A DNA stretch of 41,435 bases from Caldithrix sp. Lineage in GTDB: Bacteria > KSB1 > UBA2214 > DYKH01. This document shows, one piece after another, positions 14,987-23,504 of the stretch. Positions within the stretch are counted from its first letter, which is position 1; the number at the start of each line of letters is the position of its first letter. Below the pieces are notes generated by a model. The model saw only the letters and a program-made list of their open reading frames with translations. It was not told the DNA's origin and did not search any database. The position numbers and the translations under genes were made by a program. The DNA lies in assembly GCA_020722685.1 (NCBI GenBank), contig DYKH01000006.1, positions 41,992-83,426 of the forward strand, in the 5' to 3' direction.

Positions 14987-17092
14987 ATGAAACGATTACT
15001 GATAATCGCGAGCATTTGCCTGTTTCTCACCGCACTTCTCGTCGAAATGGCCATCGCTAATACTGGCATGCATTTCATGAGAATCGGTCGATTATGGGTC
15101 AATGCCGAATACGATGGCGCCGAAGGCTGGTCGGGTCAATACGCCTGGCCGGGAGGCTACATAAAAGGTAACTATTCCGGCATCAGGGAATTGTGGGGCG
15201 CCAATGTCAGAAAGACTGGCTCGCTGGCGGGTGTCAAGAATTGGACCGGTCCGGATGGGACCTTCTTCCCGTACTGGACCTCCGGTATGTACCGTACCTA
15301 TGACTATGACTACAAGCCTTACTGGAAGAACCAGACCAATCAAACGGCGCTCATGCCCGTGACGCAAATTCTCTATCAGAGATGGCCGCAGCCCAATGTC
15401 TTTGTCGATGGCAAAAACATCACTCCCGACGGCGGCGACAACTTTACTACCGCTCATCAAGGCGACTTTCAACACGACGTCAATACCGCCGTTGATCCGA
15501 ACCTGATCACCGAGCGCGCCATAAAATCTGTCTGGCGATACACCATGGGTGTGGAGTTTGAGCGTTGGATGTATGGTTACAGCACGCCCAAACATCAGGA
15601 CTATGTGATCTATGCCATCACTCTGACGAACAATGGCAAGGTTTACGGTCTACCAGGTGATACGCCAAAGATTTGGCCTTATACTTATTCTTGGCAAATC
15701 CAAGGTCAAAAGCTGGAGGATTTCTGGTGGTCTTGGACGGTGAATCCATGGAATTCCCGCGTGGGCCGCGACTATTCCTATGGAGCCGATGACGAAGTAG
15801 GCGAGTTTATCGTGCCCTTTGCCAATAAAGGCGATTCGAGCCGCTTCTACCTGTTTTATGACGGTGAGCACATCGGCGACCCAGCCAAGGACTGGGGTGA
15901 TCCCAGCAAAGATCCAAGATGGATAGAACTGTTATCGCCGGCTTGGATTGCCATGGGTCCACTCTATACGGACAAATCGCCCAAGGAGAAAGTCAATGAT
16001 GACTCCCAACCAAGGAGCACGGTGGTGCGACAAGAGCGGACCTATGATCTTGGTCAGGTTGTCAAGACCTACGAAGCCCAGTATAACGCTCAGTTCCAAG
16101 AAGGCGTCCATTGGCCATTGAATACCCCACATCGGGACGTGGATCCCTCGATCACCATACCCAGTGGCTACACCTGTTTTGGCCCCTACGACTTTGATTT
16201 CGGCGAATCCATCAACATTGATTATGTGATCGCCGCTGGCGGCATCAGCCATGACTTGTGCGTCGAGTGGGGAAAGAAAGCCTATGCGGTGCAGTCAACC
16301 GGTGCGGTGATGGACACCATCGAAACCATTTTCAAAACAGGCCGAGATTCAGTTTTGCAGACCCTGCAAATGGCTGACTGGAACGTGAACGGCACAAAGG
16401 CCGGCAATAGGAAAAAATATGATGTTCCCGACCCACCGAGGCCCCCGGCTAATTTGTGGGTTTCCTCGGATGGTCCACGTATCAAAATCGTTTGGTCGGA
16501 TGAATCCCGCAACGACCCGGATTTTGACACCGGCGTAAAGGATTTTGCCGGTTACCGCGTGTACAAGGCTATCGGCGCCCGTGATAGCACGTATCGCAAA
16601 ATCTACGACGGTACCGCCAACGAATGCTTTGACAACAACGTCAGCCCGGGCTTTCAGTACTTTTATTATGTGGTGGCTTACGATGACGGTTCGCAAAACT
16701 GGCAAGACCCAGGCGTCTCTCTGGAAAGCGGTCGCTTCTACGCTTGGACCGGCTGGGCGCCTAATGGTGTAAAACCGACGGTTGCTCCGATTACTCAAGC
16801 AGCCAAAATGGACGATATCCGCGTGATCCCCAATCCTTACAGTGCGGCCGGCAAGACGTATCCTGGCGAAGTGGACAAGATCGTATTTGCCGGATTGCCG
16901 GGCAAATGCACCATCAAAATATTCACTACCAGCGGCAATTTTGTTCACAAGATTGAACACACCGACGGCAGTGGCAACGAGTCGTGGGATCTGCGCACCG
17001 AGTTCAACCAGTATATCGTCAGCGACGTGTACATCTACACGGTTGAAAGTGACTTGGGCAAAAAGGTCGGCAAGTTCATCATCATTAGGTAA
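14987..17092 (+). CDS. large exported protein with FnIII-like domain and type-9-like C-terminal domain
   Basis: ATG 14987 is used (AGAGGA 6 nt ahead); the frame extends two codons upstream through a TTG. The 701-aa protein has a signal peptide (MKRLLIIASICLFLTALLVE), a long Trp/Tyr-rich region (about 25-480) without a recognised fold, an FnIII-like segment (about 482-580, RIKIVWSDES... FAGYRVYKA), and a C-terminal domain (about 605-701). That domain has IPNPYSAAG, LPGKCTIKIFTTSG and a terminal GKFIIIR, typical of T9SS-type or FlgD-like sorting/anchoring domains. It is probably a cell-surface or secreted partner of the TonB receptor upstream and the PorV-like protein downstream. It shares its overall architecture with the protein at 26398. 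Confidence 0.82.
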   Translation: MKRLLIIASICLFLTALLVEMAIANTGMHFMRIGRLWVNAEYDGAEGWSGQYAWPGGYIKGNYSGIRELWGANVRKTGSLAGVKNWTGPDGTFFPYWTSGMYRTYDYDYKPYWKNQTNQTALMPVTQILYQRWPQPNVFVDGKNITPDGGDNFTTAHQGDFQHDVNTAVDPNLITERAIKSVWRYTMGVEFERWMYGYSTPKHQDYVIYAITLTNNGKVYGLPGDTPKIWPYTYSWQIQGQKLEDFWWSWTVNPWNSRVGRDYSYGADDEVGEFIVPFANKGDSSRFYLFYDGEHIGDPAKDWGDPSKDPRWIELLSPAWIAMGPLYTDKSPKEKVNDDSQPRSTVVRQERTYDLGQVVKTYEAQYNAQFQEGVHWPLNTPHRDVDPSITIPSGYTCFGPYDFDFGESINIDYVIAAGGISHDLCVEWGKKAYAVQSTGAVMDTIETIFKTGRDSVLQTLQMADWNVNGTKAGNRKKYDVPDPPRPPANLWVSSDGPRIKIVWSDESRNDPDFDTGVKDFAGYRVYKAIGARDSTYRKIYDGTANECFDNNVSPGFQYFYYVVAYDDGSQNWQDPGVSLESGRFYAWTGWAPNGVKPTVAPITQAAKMDDIRVIPNPYSAAGKTYPGEVDKIVFAGLPGKCTIKIFTTSGNFVHKIEHTDGSGNESWDLRTEFNQYIVSDVYIYTVESDLGKKVGKFIIIR

Positions 17093-17157
17093 CCGGATGA
17101 CTGAAGGTGCTTTGTGACTTTCTATCTCCTGCAAAAGTCAAAATGGAGGTAATTCTT

Positions 17158-18174
17158 ATGAGAAAAATCTTCTTAGTTTCTTTATTGATACTGGTCCTTT
17201 TGGCCTCGATGCCGGCGACGGCCAAAATGAAAAAGCTCGGTCAAGCGGGAATGTCGTTCCTCTCGATCGGCGGCAGCGCGCGGGCATCCGGTATGGCAGA
17301 CGCGTTCAATTTTGCCAAGAACGATCTGGCCAGTGTGTTTTATAATCCGGCAGGACTGGCCACGGTGCAGAATCGCGCTTTCTTTTTCAACTACACCGAT
17401 TGGGTGGCGGACATGAGCATCATGAATCTTGCCGCCGCCTGGAATGCCGGCAAGTACGGCGTTTTTTCCATCAATGCTCAAATGATGGACTATGGGACCT
17501 TTGAGGGAACCAGCATTTCGAACACGGATCCCCGCGGTTATTCGGATATTGACGTGGGGGATGTATCAGGTTTGGCGCTTGGACTTGGCTACGGCATTCA
17601 AATGACCGACAAGTTCTCCATCGGCGGCAATATCAAGCTGGTTAGCCAAAAACTCGGCCAGAATGATACCTACGTCGGTGACGAATTGGAGACCGCTGGC
17701 AAACAAAACAAGATCAGCGATATCGCTTTTGATTTTGGCACCAGTTATGACACCGGCATCCGAAGCATCGTTCTGAACATGTCAATCAAGAACTATGCTT
17801 CGCAGCAATTGTATGAGAATGAGGAATTCCAAATTCCGCAGACGTACAAGATCGGTGTGGCTGCCAATTTGTTCGAGCTTTTGCCGATGTCCGTTGGTAA
17901 AGAGCATACGGCCATACTGGCGCTGGAAGGAGTTGATCCCACTGATCGTCCGGAGTTCATGAACATTGGATTGGAATATACCTTCAACGAGATGGTGTCG
18001 TTGCGCGGCGGATGGTCGGCTCAACGTGCGGAGGATGGCGTGGGCGGACTATCTGCCGGCGCCGGAGTCAAGCTGGAAACCGTCGGCTTGGGTGGGAGGC
18101 TGGATCTTTCCTACAGTGACTTTGGCAGTGTATTAGGCTCTGTGATGCGGGTATCTGTCGGAGGAACTTTCTAA
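17158..18174 (+). CDS. PorV/PorQ-family outer-membrane protein
   Basis: ATG 17158 is preceded by AATGGAGGTAATTCTT, the same GGAGGTAAT-type start region as the TonB receptor. The 338-aa protein has a signal peptide (about 1-22), then FLSIGGSARASGMADAFNFA and ASVFYNPAGLA, the hallmark beginning of PorV/PorQ-type (FadL-related) barrels, and ends in VGGTF with terminal Phe. In T9SS bacteria PorV shuttles CTD-bearing cargo at the outer membrane. Here it directly follows a CTD-bearing exoprotein, which suggests a dedicated pairing (inference). A hairpin and a bidirectional terminator follow it. Confidence 0.88.
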   Translation: MRKIFLVSLLILVLLASMPATAKMKKLGQAGMSFLSIGGSARASGMADAFNFAKNDLASVFYNPAGLATVQNRAFFFNYTDWVADMSIMNLAAAWNAGKYGVFSINAQMMDYGTFEGTSISNTDPRGYSDIDVGDVSGLALGLGYGIQMTDKFSIGGNIKLVSQKLGQNDTYVGDELETAGKQNKISDIAFDFGTSYDTGIRSIVLNMSIKNYASQQLYENEEFQIPQTYKIGVAANLFELLPMSVGKEHTAILALEGVDPTDRPEFMNIGLEYTFNEMVSLRGGWSAQRAEDGVGGLSAGAGVKLETVGLGGRLDLSYSDFGSVLGSVMRVSVGGTF

Positions 18175-18181
18175 TAGGTGA

Positions 18182-18208
18182 GTAGGACAAGATTCAATCT
18201 TGTCCTAC
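18182..18208 (+). terminator. perfect hairpin just after the PorV-like gene
   Basis: GTAGGACAAGA (18182-18192) pairs perfectly with TCTTGTCCTAC (18198-18208) around a TTCAA loop, 8 nt after the stop codon. No T-run follows, so it may be an mRNA 3'-end stabiliser or part of a composite terminator. A second stem GCCGGAG/CTCCGGC lies at 18233-18250. Confidence 0.55.
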
Positions 18209-18264
18209 CACTGAGAAGACAAATCGTAATTGGCCGGAGCTATCTCCGGCTAAATCAGGTCATC

Positions 18265-18310
18265 AAAAATTAAGGCCGATCTTGAAATTCGAGAATCGGC
18301 CTTAATTTTT
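18265..18310. terminator. bidirectional intrinsic terminator
   Basis: AAAAATTAAGGCCGAT (18265-18280) pairs perfectly over 16 bp with ATCGGCCTTAATTTTT (18295-18310). The A-run on one side and T-run on the other let it work on both strands, as suits convergent genes. Confidence 0.9.
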
Positions 18311-18580
18311 GTGGACTTTTAGATGCTTGCGGCAGGAAGTACAATCCAAAAACTGATTATAGGGTGAGCGGTCAAAAAAGTCCTCCCGCAAAGCCCGCCA
18401 AGCCGCAGAGTTTGCTCGTTTGCATACAAGGCGAGTTTTACCTGAGAAATCATCGAATGAACTTGGGTATCAATGAGAAAATTAGAGATGGGCAGCAATT
18501 AGCAGATTAGAGGATCTTTTCTATGGTTGCAGCGAATCCTTCCAACGTGGCTAATATCGCCTGCTGGATCAGCCTATCAC

Positions 18581-18629
18581 ATTTTGCATTTTCATTTGTC
18601 ATTTTGCCTTTTGCTTTTTGACATTTGAT
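18581..18629 (-). repeat. AT-rich degenerate heptanucleotide tandem repeat, second site
   Basis: Seven 7-bp units in phase (ATTTTGC, ATTTTCA, TTTGTCA, TTTTGCC, TTTTGCT, TTTTGAC, ATTTGAT). The reverse complement begins ATCAAAT GTCAAAA, exactly as the 6371-6426 array does. It lies 62 nt beyond the stop of the minus-strand gene at 18692. Confidence 0.75.
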
Positions 18630-18691
18630 GCTCGCCGAGTGAAGAATTCGTCGCCGCGCGTCGGCATCAAATTCACACTCATCGGATCACC

Positions 18692-19696
18692 CTATTTGAA
18701 CTGACTGACGTATTCCAAGAACGCCTTGGCTGTCTTGTCCAGATTCTCGACCGAGCCGCCGCCAGCCAGCACTTCGCACATCTCATAGCAGATATAGCCT
18801 TGATAACCAATTTCCTTGAGGGTGTTGATAAACGTCTTATAGTCGATGATGCCCTTGCCCATGGGTACGGCGCGCAAGACATCGTCTTGGCGCAAGTAGT
18901 TGGTCAGCTCGTGCTCATAGTGATAGCGCGGCATGCGAACGTAATCGGCGGCGATGGTGTTGACGATGAACGGCTTCATCTTCAAAATGGACTGGCGGAT
19001 TTCTTCCGGGCTCAATCCTTCCAGCGTCGGCGACCAGGCATCCCAGCCGGCTTTCACATTCGGCATGTTCACTTCATCGAGCAGCCAGTACATGGCATCA
19101 TGGTGCAGAGCAATGTCGTGGTGGTTTTGCACCGCCAAGGTGACGCCATACTTTGCGGCTTGCTCGCCGGCCATTCTAAGTCCTTCCACCACCAAAGCGT
19201 ATTGCTTGTCATAAGGGAGATTGGATCTTTCATAGCCGGTGAAGATGCGCACCATGTCGGTGCCGAGATCGCGCGCCAGCTTGGCTAACTCGCCGACATA
19301 CATGGCTTGAATCTCCAGATGAGGAATGCCCGGCTTGTCCACTCCGGCGGTGAAATCCGTATAGCCGGCCAGCCCCACTAGCTTGAGTCCCAAGTCTTCA
19401 ATGCGTTTCTTCAGACGTTTCCGGGCCGCTTCATCGTAGTCGAGCGGAGCAACATGGGGACGTTTGGCCACCAGCATGACGCCATCGAATCCCAATTCCT
19501 TGGCTTTTGTCAGGAACTCATCGACAGTCAGTTTGGCCTGTCCCCGCCAAACGCCGGCATAGCTTACCGAATGAAGACAGGTCTTAACGGCAAAATCCTT
19601 CGGGTTGCCGGTGGGTGTTTTTTGCGCCGAAACGCTTCGAGAAGCGAGGAGAATGGAAAGAACAATCAGGATGGAAAAAGAAATCTTTTGTAGCAT
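18692..19696 (-). CDS. exported sugar-phosphate isomerase/epimerase-like TIM-barrel protein
   Basis: ATG 19694-19696 is chosen (GGAGG 7 nt ahead); the frame extends 15 codons upstream without a site. The 334-aa protein has a signal peptide (MLQKISFSILIVLSILLAS..., cleavage near SVSAQK) and an AP-endonuclease-2/xylose-isomerase-like barrel. Visible pieces include ELGFDGVMLVAKRP, GLKLVGLAGY, YGVTLAVQNHHD (metal-region His), VKAGWDAWSP and GYQGYICYEM. Family members isomerise or epimerise sugars or inositol derivatives using a divalent metal. Export to the periplasm is unusual for classical members but common in secreted versions from FCB and Planctomycetes. The substrate is unknown. It is transcribed alone. 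Confidence 0.85.
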   Translation of the reverse strand: MLQKISFSILIVLSILLASRSVSAQKTPTGNPKDFAVKTCLHSVSYAGVWRGQAKLTVDEFLTKAKELGFDGVMLVAKRPHVAPLDYDEAARKRLKKRIEDLGLKLVGLAGYTDFTAGVDKPGIPHLEIQAMYVGELAKLARDLGTDMVRIFTGYERSNLPYDKQYALVVEGLRMAGEQAAKYGVTLAVQNHHDIALHHDAMYWLLDEVNMPNVKAGWDAWSPTLEGLSPEEIRQSILKMKPFIVNTIAADYVRMPRYHYEHELTNYLRQDDVLRAVPMGKGIIDYKTFINTLKEIGYQGYICYEMCEVLAGGGSVENLDKTAKAFLEYVSQFK

Positions 19697-20143
19697 GAGC
19701 TTACCTCCGCATCGAGAAAATGTAACGGACTTGTCAAACACTTCCTGATATCGTCGCTGACAAAGGCCTCGCGGCTACCCTGAACGAGATCAGCTTCGGA
19801 AAACCGCTTCGCCGGGACTTTTTGATTTCCCTCCAAGTAGGAGTGTGCGCTGCGACCTTATGACGCAAACGAAGATGAAAAAATCCAATCAAGATGTCCG
19901 AAAACTGGCGACAGAATGTATCCAAAAATGACGGAAGAAGCAAGGAAGATTTGGGAAGAAGAAAAGATGAGAATTTCCGACCGAATTCAGTCTTGTTCGT
20001 GCCGTGTTTACATACGGCCGCGGAATGGGGGTTCTGGGGTTGAAGAAGCTATTGCAAAATCTAATTGAAAATAACGCAGCACTTTTTAAATTGAGCTAAC
20101 GGAATGCCCCCGGAAATTGGTTAATGCCTACAACACAAAAATG
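19697..20143. other. 447-nt divergent intergenic region
   Basis: This region lies between the minus-strand isomerase-like gene and the plus-strand methyltransferase-like gene. No gene is supported: the only frame of note (minus, 19734-19943) has no start signal. A possible plus-strand promoter is listed separately. Confidence 0.6.
20065..20092 (+). promoter_or_regulatory. possible sigma-70 promoter
   Basis: TTGAAA (20065-20070), a 16-nt spacer, TAAATT (20087-20092), about 50 nt before the start of the methyltransferase/UroD-like gene. The match is moderate only. Confidence 0.35.
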
Positions 20144-21160
20144 ATGACGGGACTACAAAGAATCCAATCGGCACTTTCAGGCCGTTGGCCGGACAAACGG
20201 CCGGTCATGCTGCATAATTTCATGATGGCTGCGCGGGAAGCCGTGATGACCATGCGGCAATTCCGCTCAGATCCGGAATGGGCCGCCAAGGCCTTCATCC
20301 AAGCTGCGGAAAGGTACGATTTGGATGGCATCCTCATCGATATCGATACGGCGACCCTTGCGGGAGCTGTGGGAGTCGGCATTGATTATCCTGAGGACGA
20401 ACCGGCCCGGGCAATGCAGCCCTGCCTCAGTTCTCTGGCGCAGGTCGATGATCTCAGTGCGGTCGAAATTGCCAAAAACGAACGCGTGCAAATTTGGCTG
20501 GAAACATGCCGGTTGGTGAAAGCTCATTTTGGCGAGGAAAAGTTTGTTCGCGGCAACTGCGATCAAGCGCCTTTTTCCCTTGCCAGCATGATGCGCTCCC
20601 CGGCGGATTGGATGATGGATATTTTGTCCATCGATGAAAGGGTTCACCGGCTGTTGGAGTTTTGTACGACGGCGTGCATTCAGTTCATAAAGCTGGTCGC
20701 CGAAACAGGAGTGGACATGGTTTCCAACGGCGATAGCCCGGCCGGGCCGGAAATGATCTCGCCTGCGTTGTACCGGACTTTTGCTCTCCCCTATGAGCGG
20801 CAATTGGTGCAAGCCGCGCACCAGTTGAACAAGCCGTATGCGCTGCACATTTGCGGCAATACGGATGCAATCCTGAGTGCGATGCTGGAGACGGGGACGG
20901 ATGCCTTGGAGCTGGACTACAAGACCCACATCGATAAGATTCACACCTTGTGCAAAGATCGAGTCACCTTCATCGGCAACCTTGATCCTACCGGGGTTTT
21001 GCGAAACGGAACGGGGCGAGATGTGGAGGCCAAAGTGATTGAGCTCTTGCGACTCTATAAAGATTCGCCGCGCTTGATCGTCAACGCCGGCTGCGCTTTG
21101 CCGCCCGATACACCGTCGGAGAACATTCGCACTCTGGTCAATGTTTGCAGATCCGTTTGA
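20144..21160 (+). CDS. uroporphyrinogen-decarboxylase-family protein, probably corrinoid/thiol methyltransferase type
   Basis: The protein is 338 aa from ATG 20144 (MTGLQRIQSAL). ATG 20141 and TTG 20117 are in-frame alternatives, and none has a clear Shine-Dalgarno. The fold is the UroD-like barrel, but it carries a His-x-Cys...Cys arrangement (LHICGNTD, His235 and Cys237; NAGCALPPDTP, Cys317). This arrangement binds zinc in MtaA/MtbA/CmuA-type methyltransferases. True haem-pathway HemE lacks this motif, so methyl transfer to a thiol or corrinoid is the better guess. No corrinoid protein is nearby, so the partner is unknown. A small exported protein follows after 9 nt and is probably coupled. 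Confidence 0.85.
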   Translation: MTGLQRIQSALSGRWPDKRPVMLHNFMMAAREAVMTMRQFRSDPEWAAKAFIQAAERYDLDGILIDIDTATLAGAVGVGIDYPEDEPARAMQPCLSSLAQVDDLSAVEIAKNERVQIWLETCRLVKAHFGEEKFVRGNCDQAPFSLASMMRSPADWMMDILSIDERVHRLLEFCTTACIQFIKLVAETGVDMVSNGDSPAGPEMISPALYRTFALPYERQLVQAAHQLNKPYALHICGNTDAILSAMLETGTDALELDYKTHIDKIHTLCKDRVTFIGNLDPTGVLRNGTGRDVEAKVIELLRLYKDSPRLIVNAGCALPPDTPSENIRTLVNVCRSV

Positions 21161-21169
21161 GGAGCCGAA

Positions 21170-21445
21170 TTGCAGCAAAAAATTACAATTGTTTTCCTCT
21201 GTTTCTTGCTCTTCTGCTGGCTCGCGTTTGCAGAGGGCGGGCCAGCACAAGAGATCAAAATAGGCTCCTACCGCGCGGACGTCTTCAACGGCATTACCTT
21301 CATACACCACGATCAGGCGGCTTTTGTCCTGCGCGTCGGCTGGGTGGATTTCGGCGCTTATCATCGCGGATTGGACGATTTACTCAAGATCATCGAGCGT
21401 TTTGGTCCGGCTGCACCCAAAAGCGCCGGAATGTCCATGTCGTAA
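21170..21445 (+). CDS. small exported protein of unknown function (TTG start), possibly truncated
   Basis: The frame opens at TTG 21170 with GAGGAG 5 nt ahead and follows the methyltransferase-like gene by 9 nt. The 91-aa product begins with a clear signal peptide (QKITIVFLCFLLFCWLAFAE). The mature part contains RADVFNGITFIHHDQAAF and LDDLLKIIERFGPAAP, which looks like genuine coding sequence but matches no family I know. The protein stops abruptly at GMSMS. The next few hundred nt contain short coding-like fragments in other frames, so this may be the N-terminal part of a decayed longer gene. Confidence 0.55.
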   Translation: MQQKITIVFLCFLLFCWLAFAEGGPAQEIKIGSYRADVFNGITFIHHDQAAFVLRVGWVDFGAYHRGLDDLLKIIERFGPAAPKSAGMSMS

Positions 21446-21995
21446 GTTTTTATGATTATTGTAGCCGGATTTGTCAATGGTCCAAACACCATGGCGTCGG
21501 CGAACACCCGCTGGCCGGTTTGGTCTTGGCAAAATGGCCTTGCTCGGAAATGAGTGCCGCATGCCCATAATCTCGAACACAGTTCTTAACATGGAGAAAA
21601 TGGCTCTTTCGCAGAGGATGACGTCTTGTGGACGAGAACGTGGTGCAGGATGTCGTCTTGCACCACAAGCCATTCAAATCGCGCGGCTATCGGGTGGTGA
21701 TTCATTAGGAAGCTCGCCATGCAAATCTACTAAAAAAGTTCTGCGGCTAATCATTAAAGTTCTAAGAGAAAAATTCGTCAGCCCAATAATTCCAGTTGAC
21801 TTTAATTGTCTTTTTAGTTATCATATCGGCAAAGAAAAAGGCCATCGGCAGACCGGCCAAAGTCACATTCCGATGACCTGTTATGACAAAACGAAGCAAA
21901 CGCAACGGACCTGCTGCGCCTTTTATATTTTGTCAGGGCGTTTGACGAGGTGGTTTAAAAAAGGTTTCATACTTTTTTTAGCTCCGAGGCCTTCA
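21446..21995. other. 550-nt region with coding-like fragments and a promoter
   Basis: No intact gene is present. Two short plus-strand stretches look coding-like: 21452-21553 (with GFVNGPNTMASANTRWP) and 21628-21708 (VDENVVQDVVLHHKPFKSRG, ending at TAG). They could be relics of an extended version of the gene at 21170. A long frame running from 21471 into the FadL-like gene is read as fortuitous upstream extension. A promoter for the FadL-like gene lies at 21796-21824. Confidence 0.45.
21796..21824 (+). promoter_or_regulatory. sigma-70-type promoter for the FadL-like gene and locus 2
   Basis: TTGACT (21796-21801), a 17-nt spacer, TATCAT (21819-21824). The leader to ATG 21996 is about 165 nt and includes CATCGG/CCGATG arms that could pair. 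Confidence 0.6.
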
Positions 21996-23336
21996 ATGAA
22001 AAAAGCACTCATGGCTCTCCTTTCTCTATTGTTTTTATTCGCCAATGTTTCTTTCTCGCAAACGGACTACCGAGGTGTTATATCCGGTGACTTTCGGCAA
22101 AGATTCGAAGACTATAATTTCCAATTGACTCAAGATATGCAAGGCGTCAGAGGCTTAGGCATGGGCCGTGCCAATACTGCGGCGGTTAATGATGTGAGCG
22201 CCATTTTCTGGAATCCCGCGGCCACGACAACCCTGCGCGGGCTACAGTTATCCATCGCTGCGGATATGGATTTTGGCTCGCAGGAACATCAGCAACCGCG
22301 CTTTTCCGGTATCACAGCTCGGACGGAAGTTACGCCCCTCACGGATATTTCCTTTGCTGCTGCAGTCTGGCCTCTTGCTGTCGGCAAGCGGCATTTGGCC
22401 TTGGGGATAGCCTATATGGGCTTTCAGAATATGAATACCCATTTAGAGACCATACAATTTTACTATGGCGGAGGCCGCATTCTCGAGCAAGAGGAGATGA
22501 ATGGCGGAGCCAAATCTTTTTCTTCTAGCTTTGCTTTCGATATTCTTCCTTCATTATCGGTTGGCGCGAGTTATAATACTATCTTTAACAAGTCAGATTT
22601 CGAGCTCAAAATTGGCTCTTCCTACGCCGACAAAACGATATACTTCCGGTTCACCGATCAAGAAGAATATTCCGGCTCCTTTCTTGATTTCGGCGCACAA
22701 TGGCGCGTTGCGTCATGGCTTTCTTTGGCCGCCAAAGTCACTCCCGAATGGACTTTTTCCATTGCTGAAAAGAAAGAAGCCGTCTATGAAGCTAATTTGC
22801 TCACCGGCAAAGAATGGGTTGAGGAAACTCCCGCCGATTCCTTGGCAACATTTACTATCAAAATGCCTATGGCCTATCGCGCGGGCATCGCTGTGAAGCC
22901 GACGCAAAATATGACCATTGCCCTGGATGTGCAAGCGCAAGCCTGGTCCGAAACCAATGTGACCACTACCGCAGTCCAAGGTCTTTTGGTTCCAACGCAA
23001 CTCTCTGACGTCTTGAGTTGGAGGTTCGGCTTTGAGAATGTGCTGCCAGCAGGGCGATGGGCGGTGCCGGTGCGACTGGGATATTTTATCGAGCCTTCGC
23101 CCTATCGCGACCGGCTTTATCGACAGAAATACGAGGGTAATCAGATCGAGAACCAGGGTTGGTCAATAGGCATGGGAGTAACGCGAAGCAAATTTACCTT
23201 TGATTTTGCTTTTGAGCGAGGCTCGCAGGAAGTAGGTTGGTGGATGAGCTCGACCGATTATTACAATGGGCGAATGTTCAGAACCAAGGACACCTTCAAT
23301 CGCGTGCATCTTGGTCTGTCATATCGACTCCATTAG
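21996..23336 (+). CDS. OmpP1/FadL-type outer-membrane transport protein
   Basis: ATG 21996 (MKKALMALLSLLFLFANVSFSQ) has GAGG 6 nt ahead and begins a signal peptide; the long upstream extension of the frame is not used. The 446-aa protein contains MQGVRGLGMGRANTAAVNDV and AIFWNPAATTTL, the conserved N-terminal hatch region of FadL/PorV-type barrels. A strand-rich body follows, ending in HLGLSYRLH. FadL-type proteins admit hydrophobic compounds or act as PorV-like secretion factors; which applies here is unclear. It heads locus 2 and is followed by a TonB receptor about 170 nt later. Confidence 0.83.
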   Translation: MKKALMALLSLLFLFANVSFSQTDYRGVISGDFRQRFEDYNFQLTQDMQGVRGLGMGRANTAAVNDVSAIFWNPAATTTLRGLQLSIAADMDFGSQEHQQPRFSGITARTEVTPLTDISFAAAVWPLAVGKRHLALGIAYMGFQNMNTHLETIQFYYGGGRILEQEEMNGGAKSFSSSFAFDILPSLSVGASYNTIFNKSDFELKIGSSYADKTIYFRFTDQEEYSGSFLDFGAQWRVASWLSLAAKVTPEWTFSIAEKKEAVYEANLLTGKEWVEETPADSLATFTIKMPMAYRAGIAVKPTQNMTIALDVQAQAWSETNVTTTAVQGLLVPTQLSDVLSWRFGFENVLPAGRWAVPVRLGYFIEPSPYRDRLYRQKYEGNQIENQGWSIGMGVTRSKFTFDFAFERGSQEVGWWMSSTDYYNGRMFRTKDTFNRVHLGLSYRLH

Positions 23337-23504
23337 TGCCGTTTTGTTGGACGGCGCCGATCAGCGCAACGAACTGTTCTGCCCGCATCATGGGAGTGGA
23401 AAAAGGACGATCCGGAGCGGAAAGGTATCATTCAGCCTATCTTGATTCAGCAAAATAACCGGAACTTTTGGCTTTACCAGTACATCCATCAGGAGACAAA
23501 AGAG

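Larger units (their letters stand above)
18175..18691. other. 517-nt convergent intergenic region
   Basis: This region lies between the PorV-like gene (plus) and the isomerase-like gene (minus). It contains three hairpins at its left end, including a bidirectional terminator, and an AT-rich heptad repeat at 18581-18629. Nothing gene-like is seen from 18310 to 18580. Confidence 0.7.

Noticed and set aside
19734..19943. 69-aa minus-strand frame in the intergenic region
   Set aside because: It has no start signal and no signal peptide or domain, and it is in the upstream region of the isomerase-like gene.
21471..21995. Upstream extension of the FadL-like reading frame (175 codons)
   Set aside because: The signal peptide and Shine-Dalgarno place the start at ATG 21996; the extension crosses a promoter and reads as non-coding.
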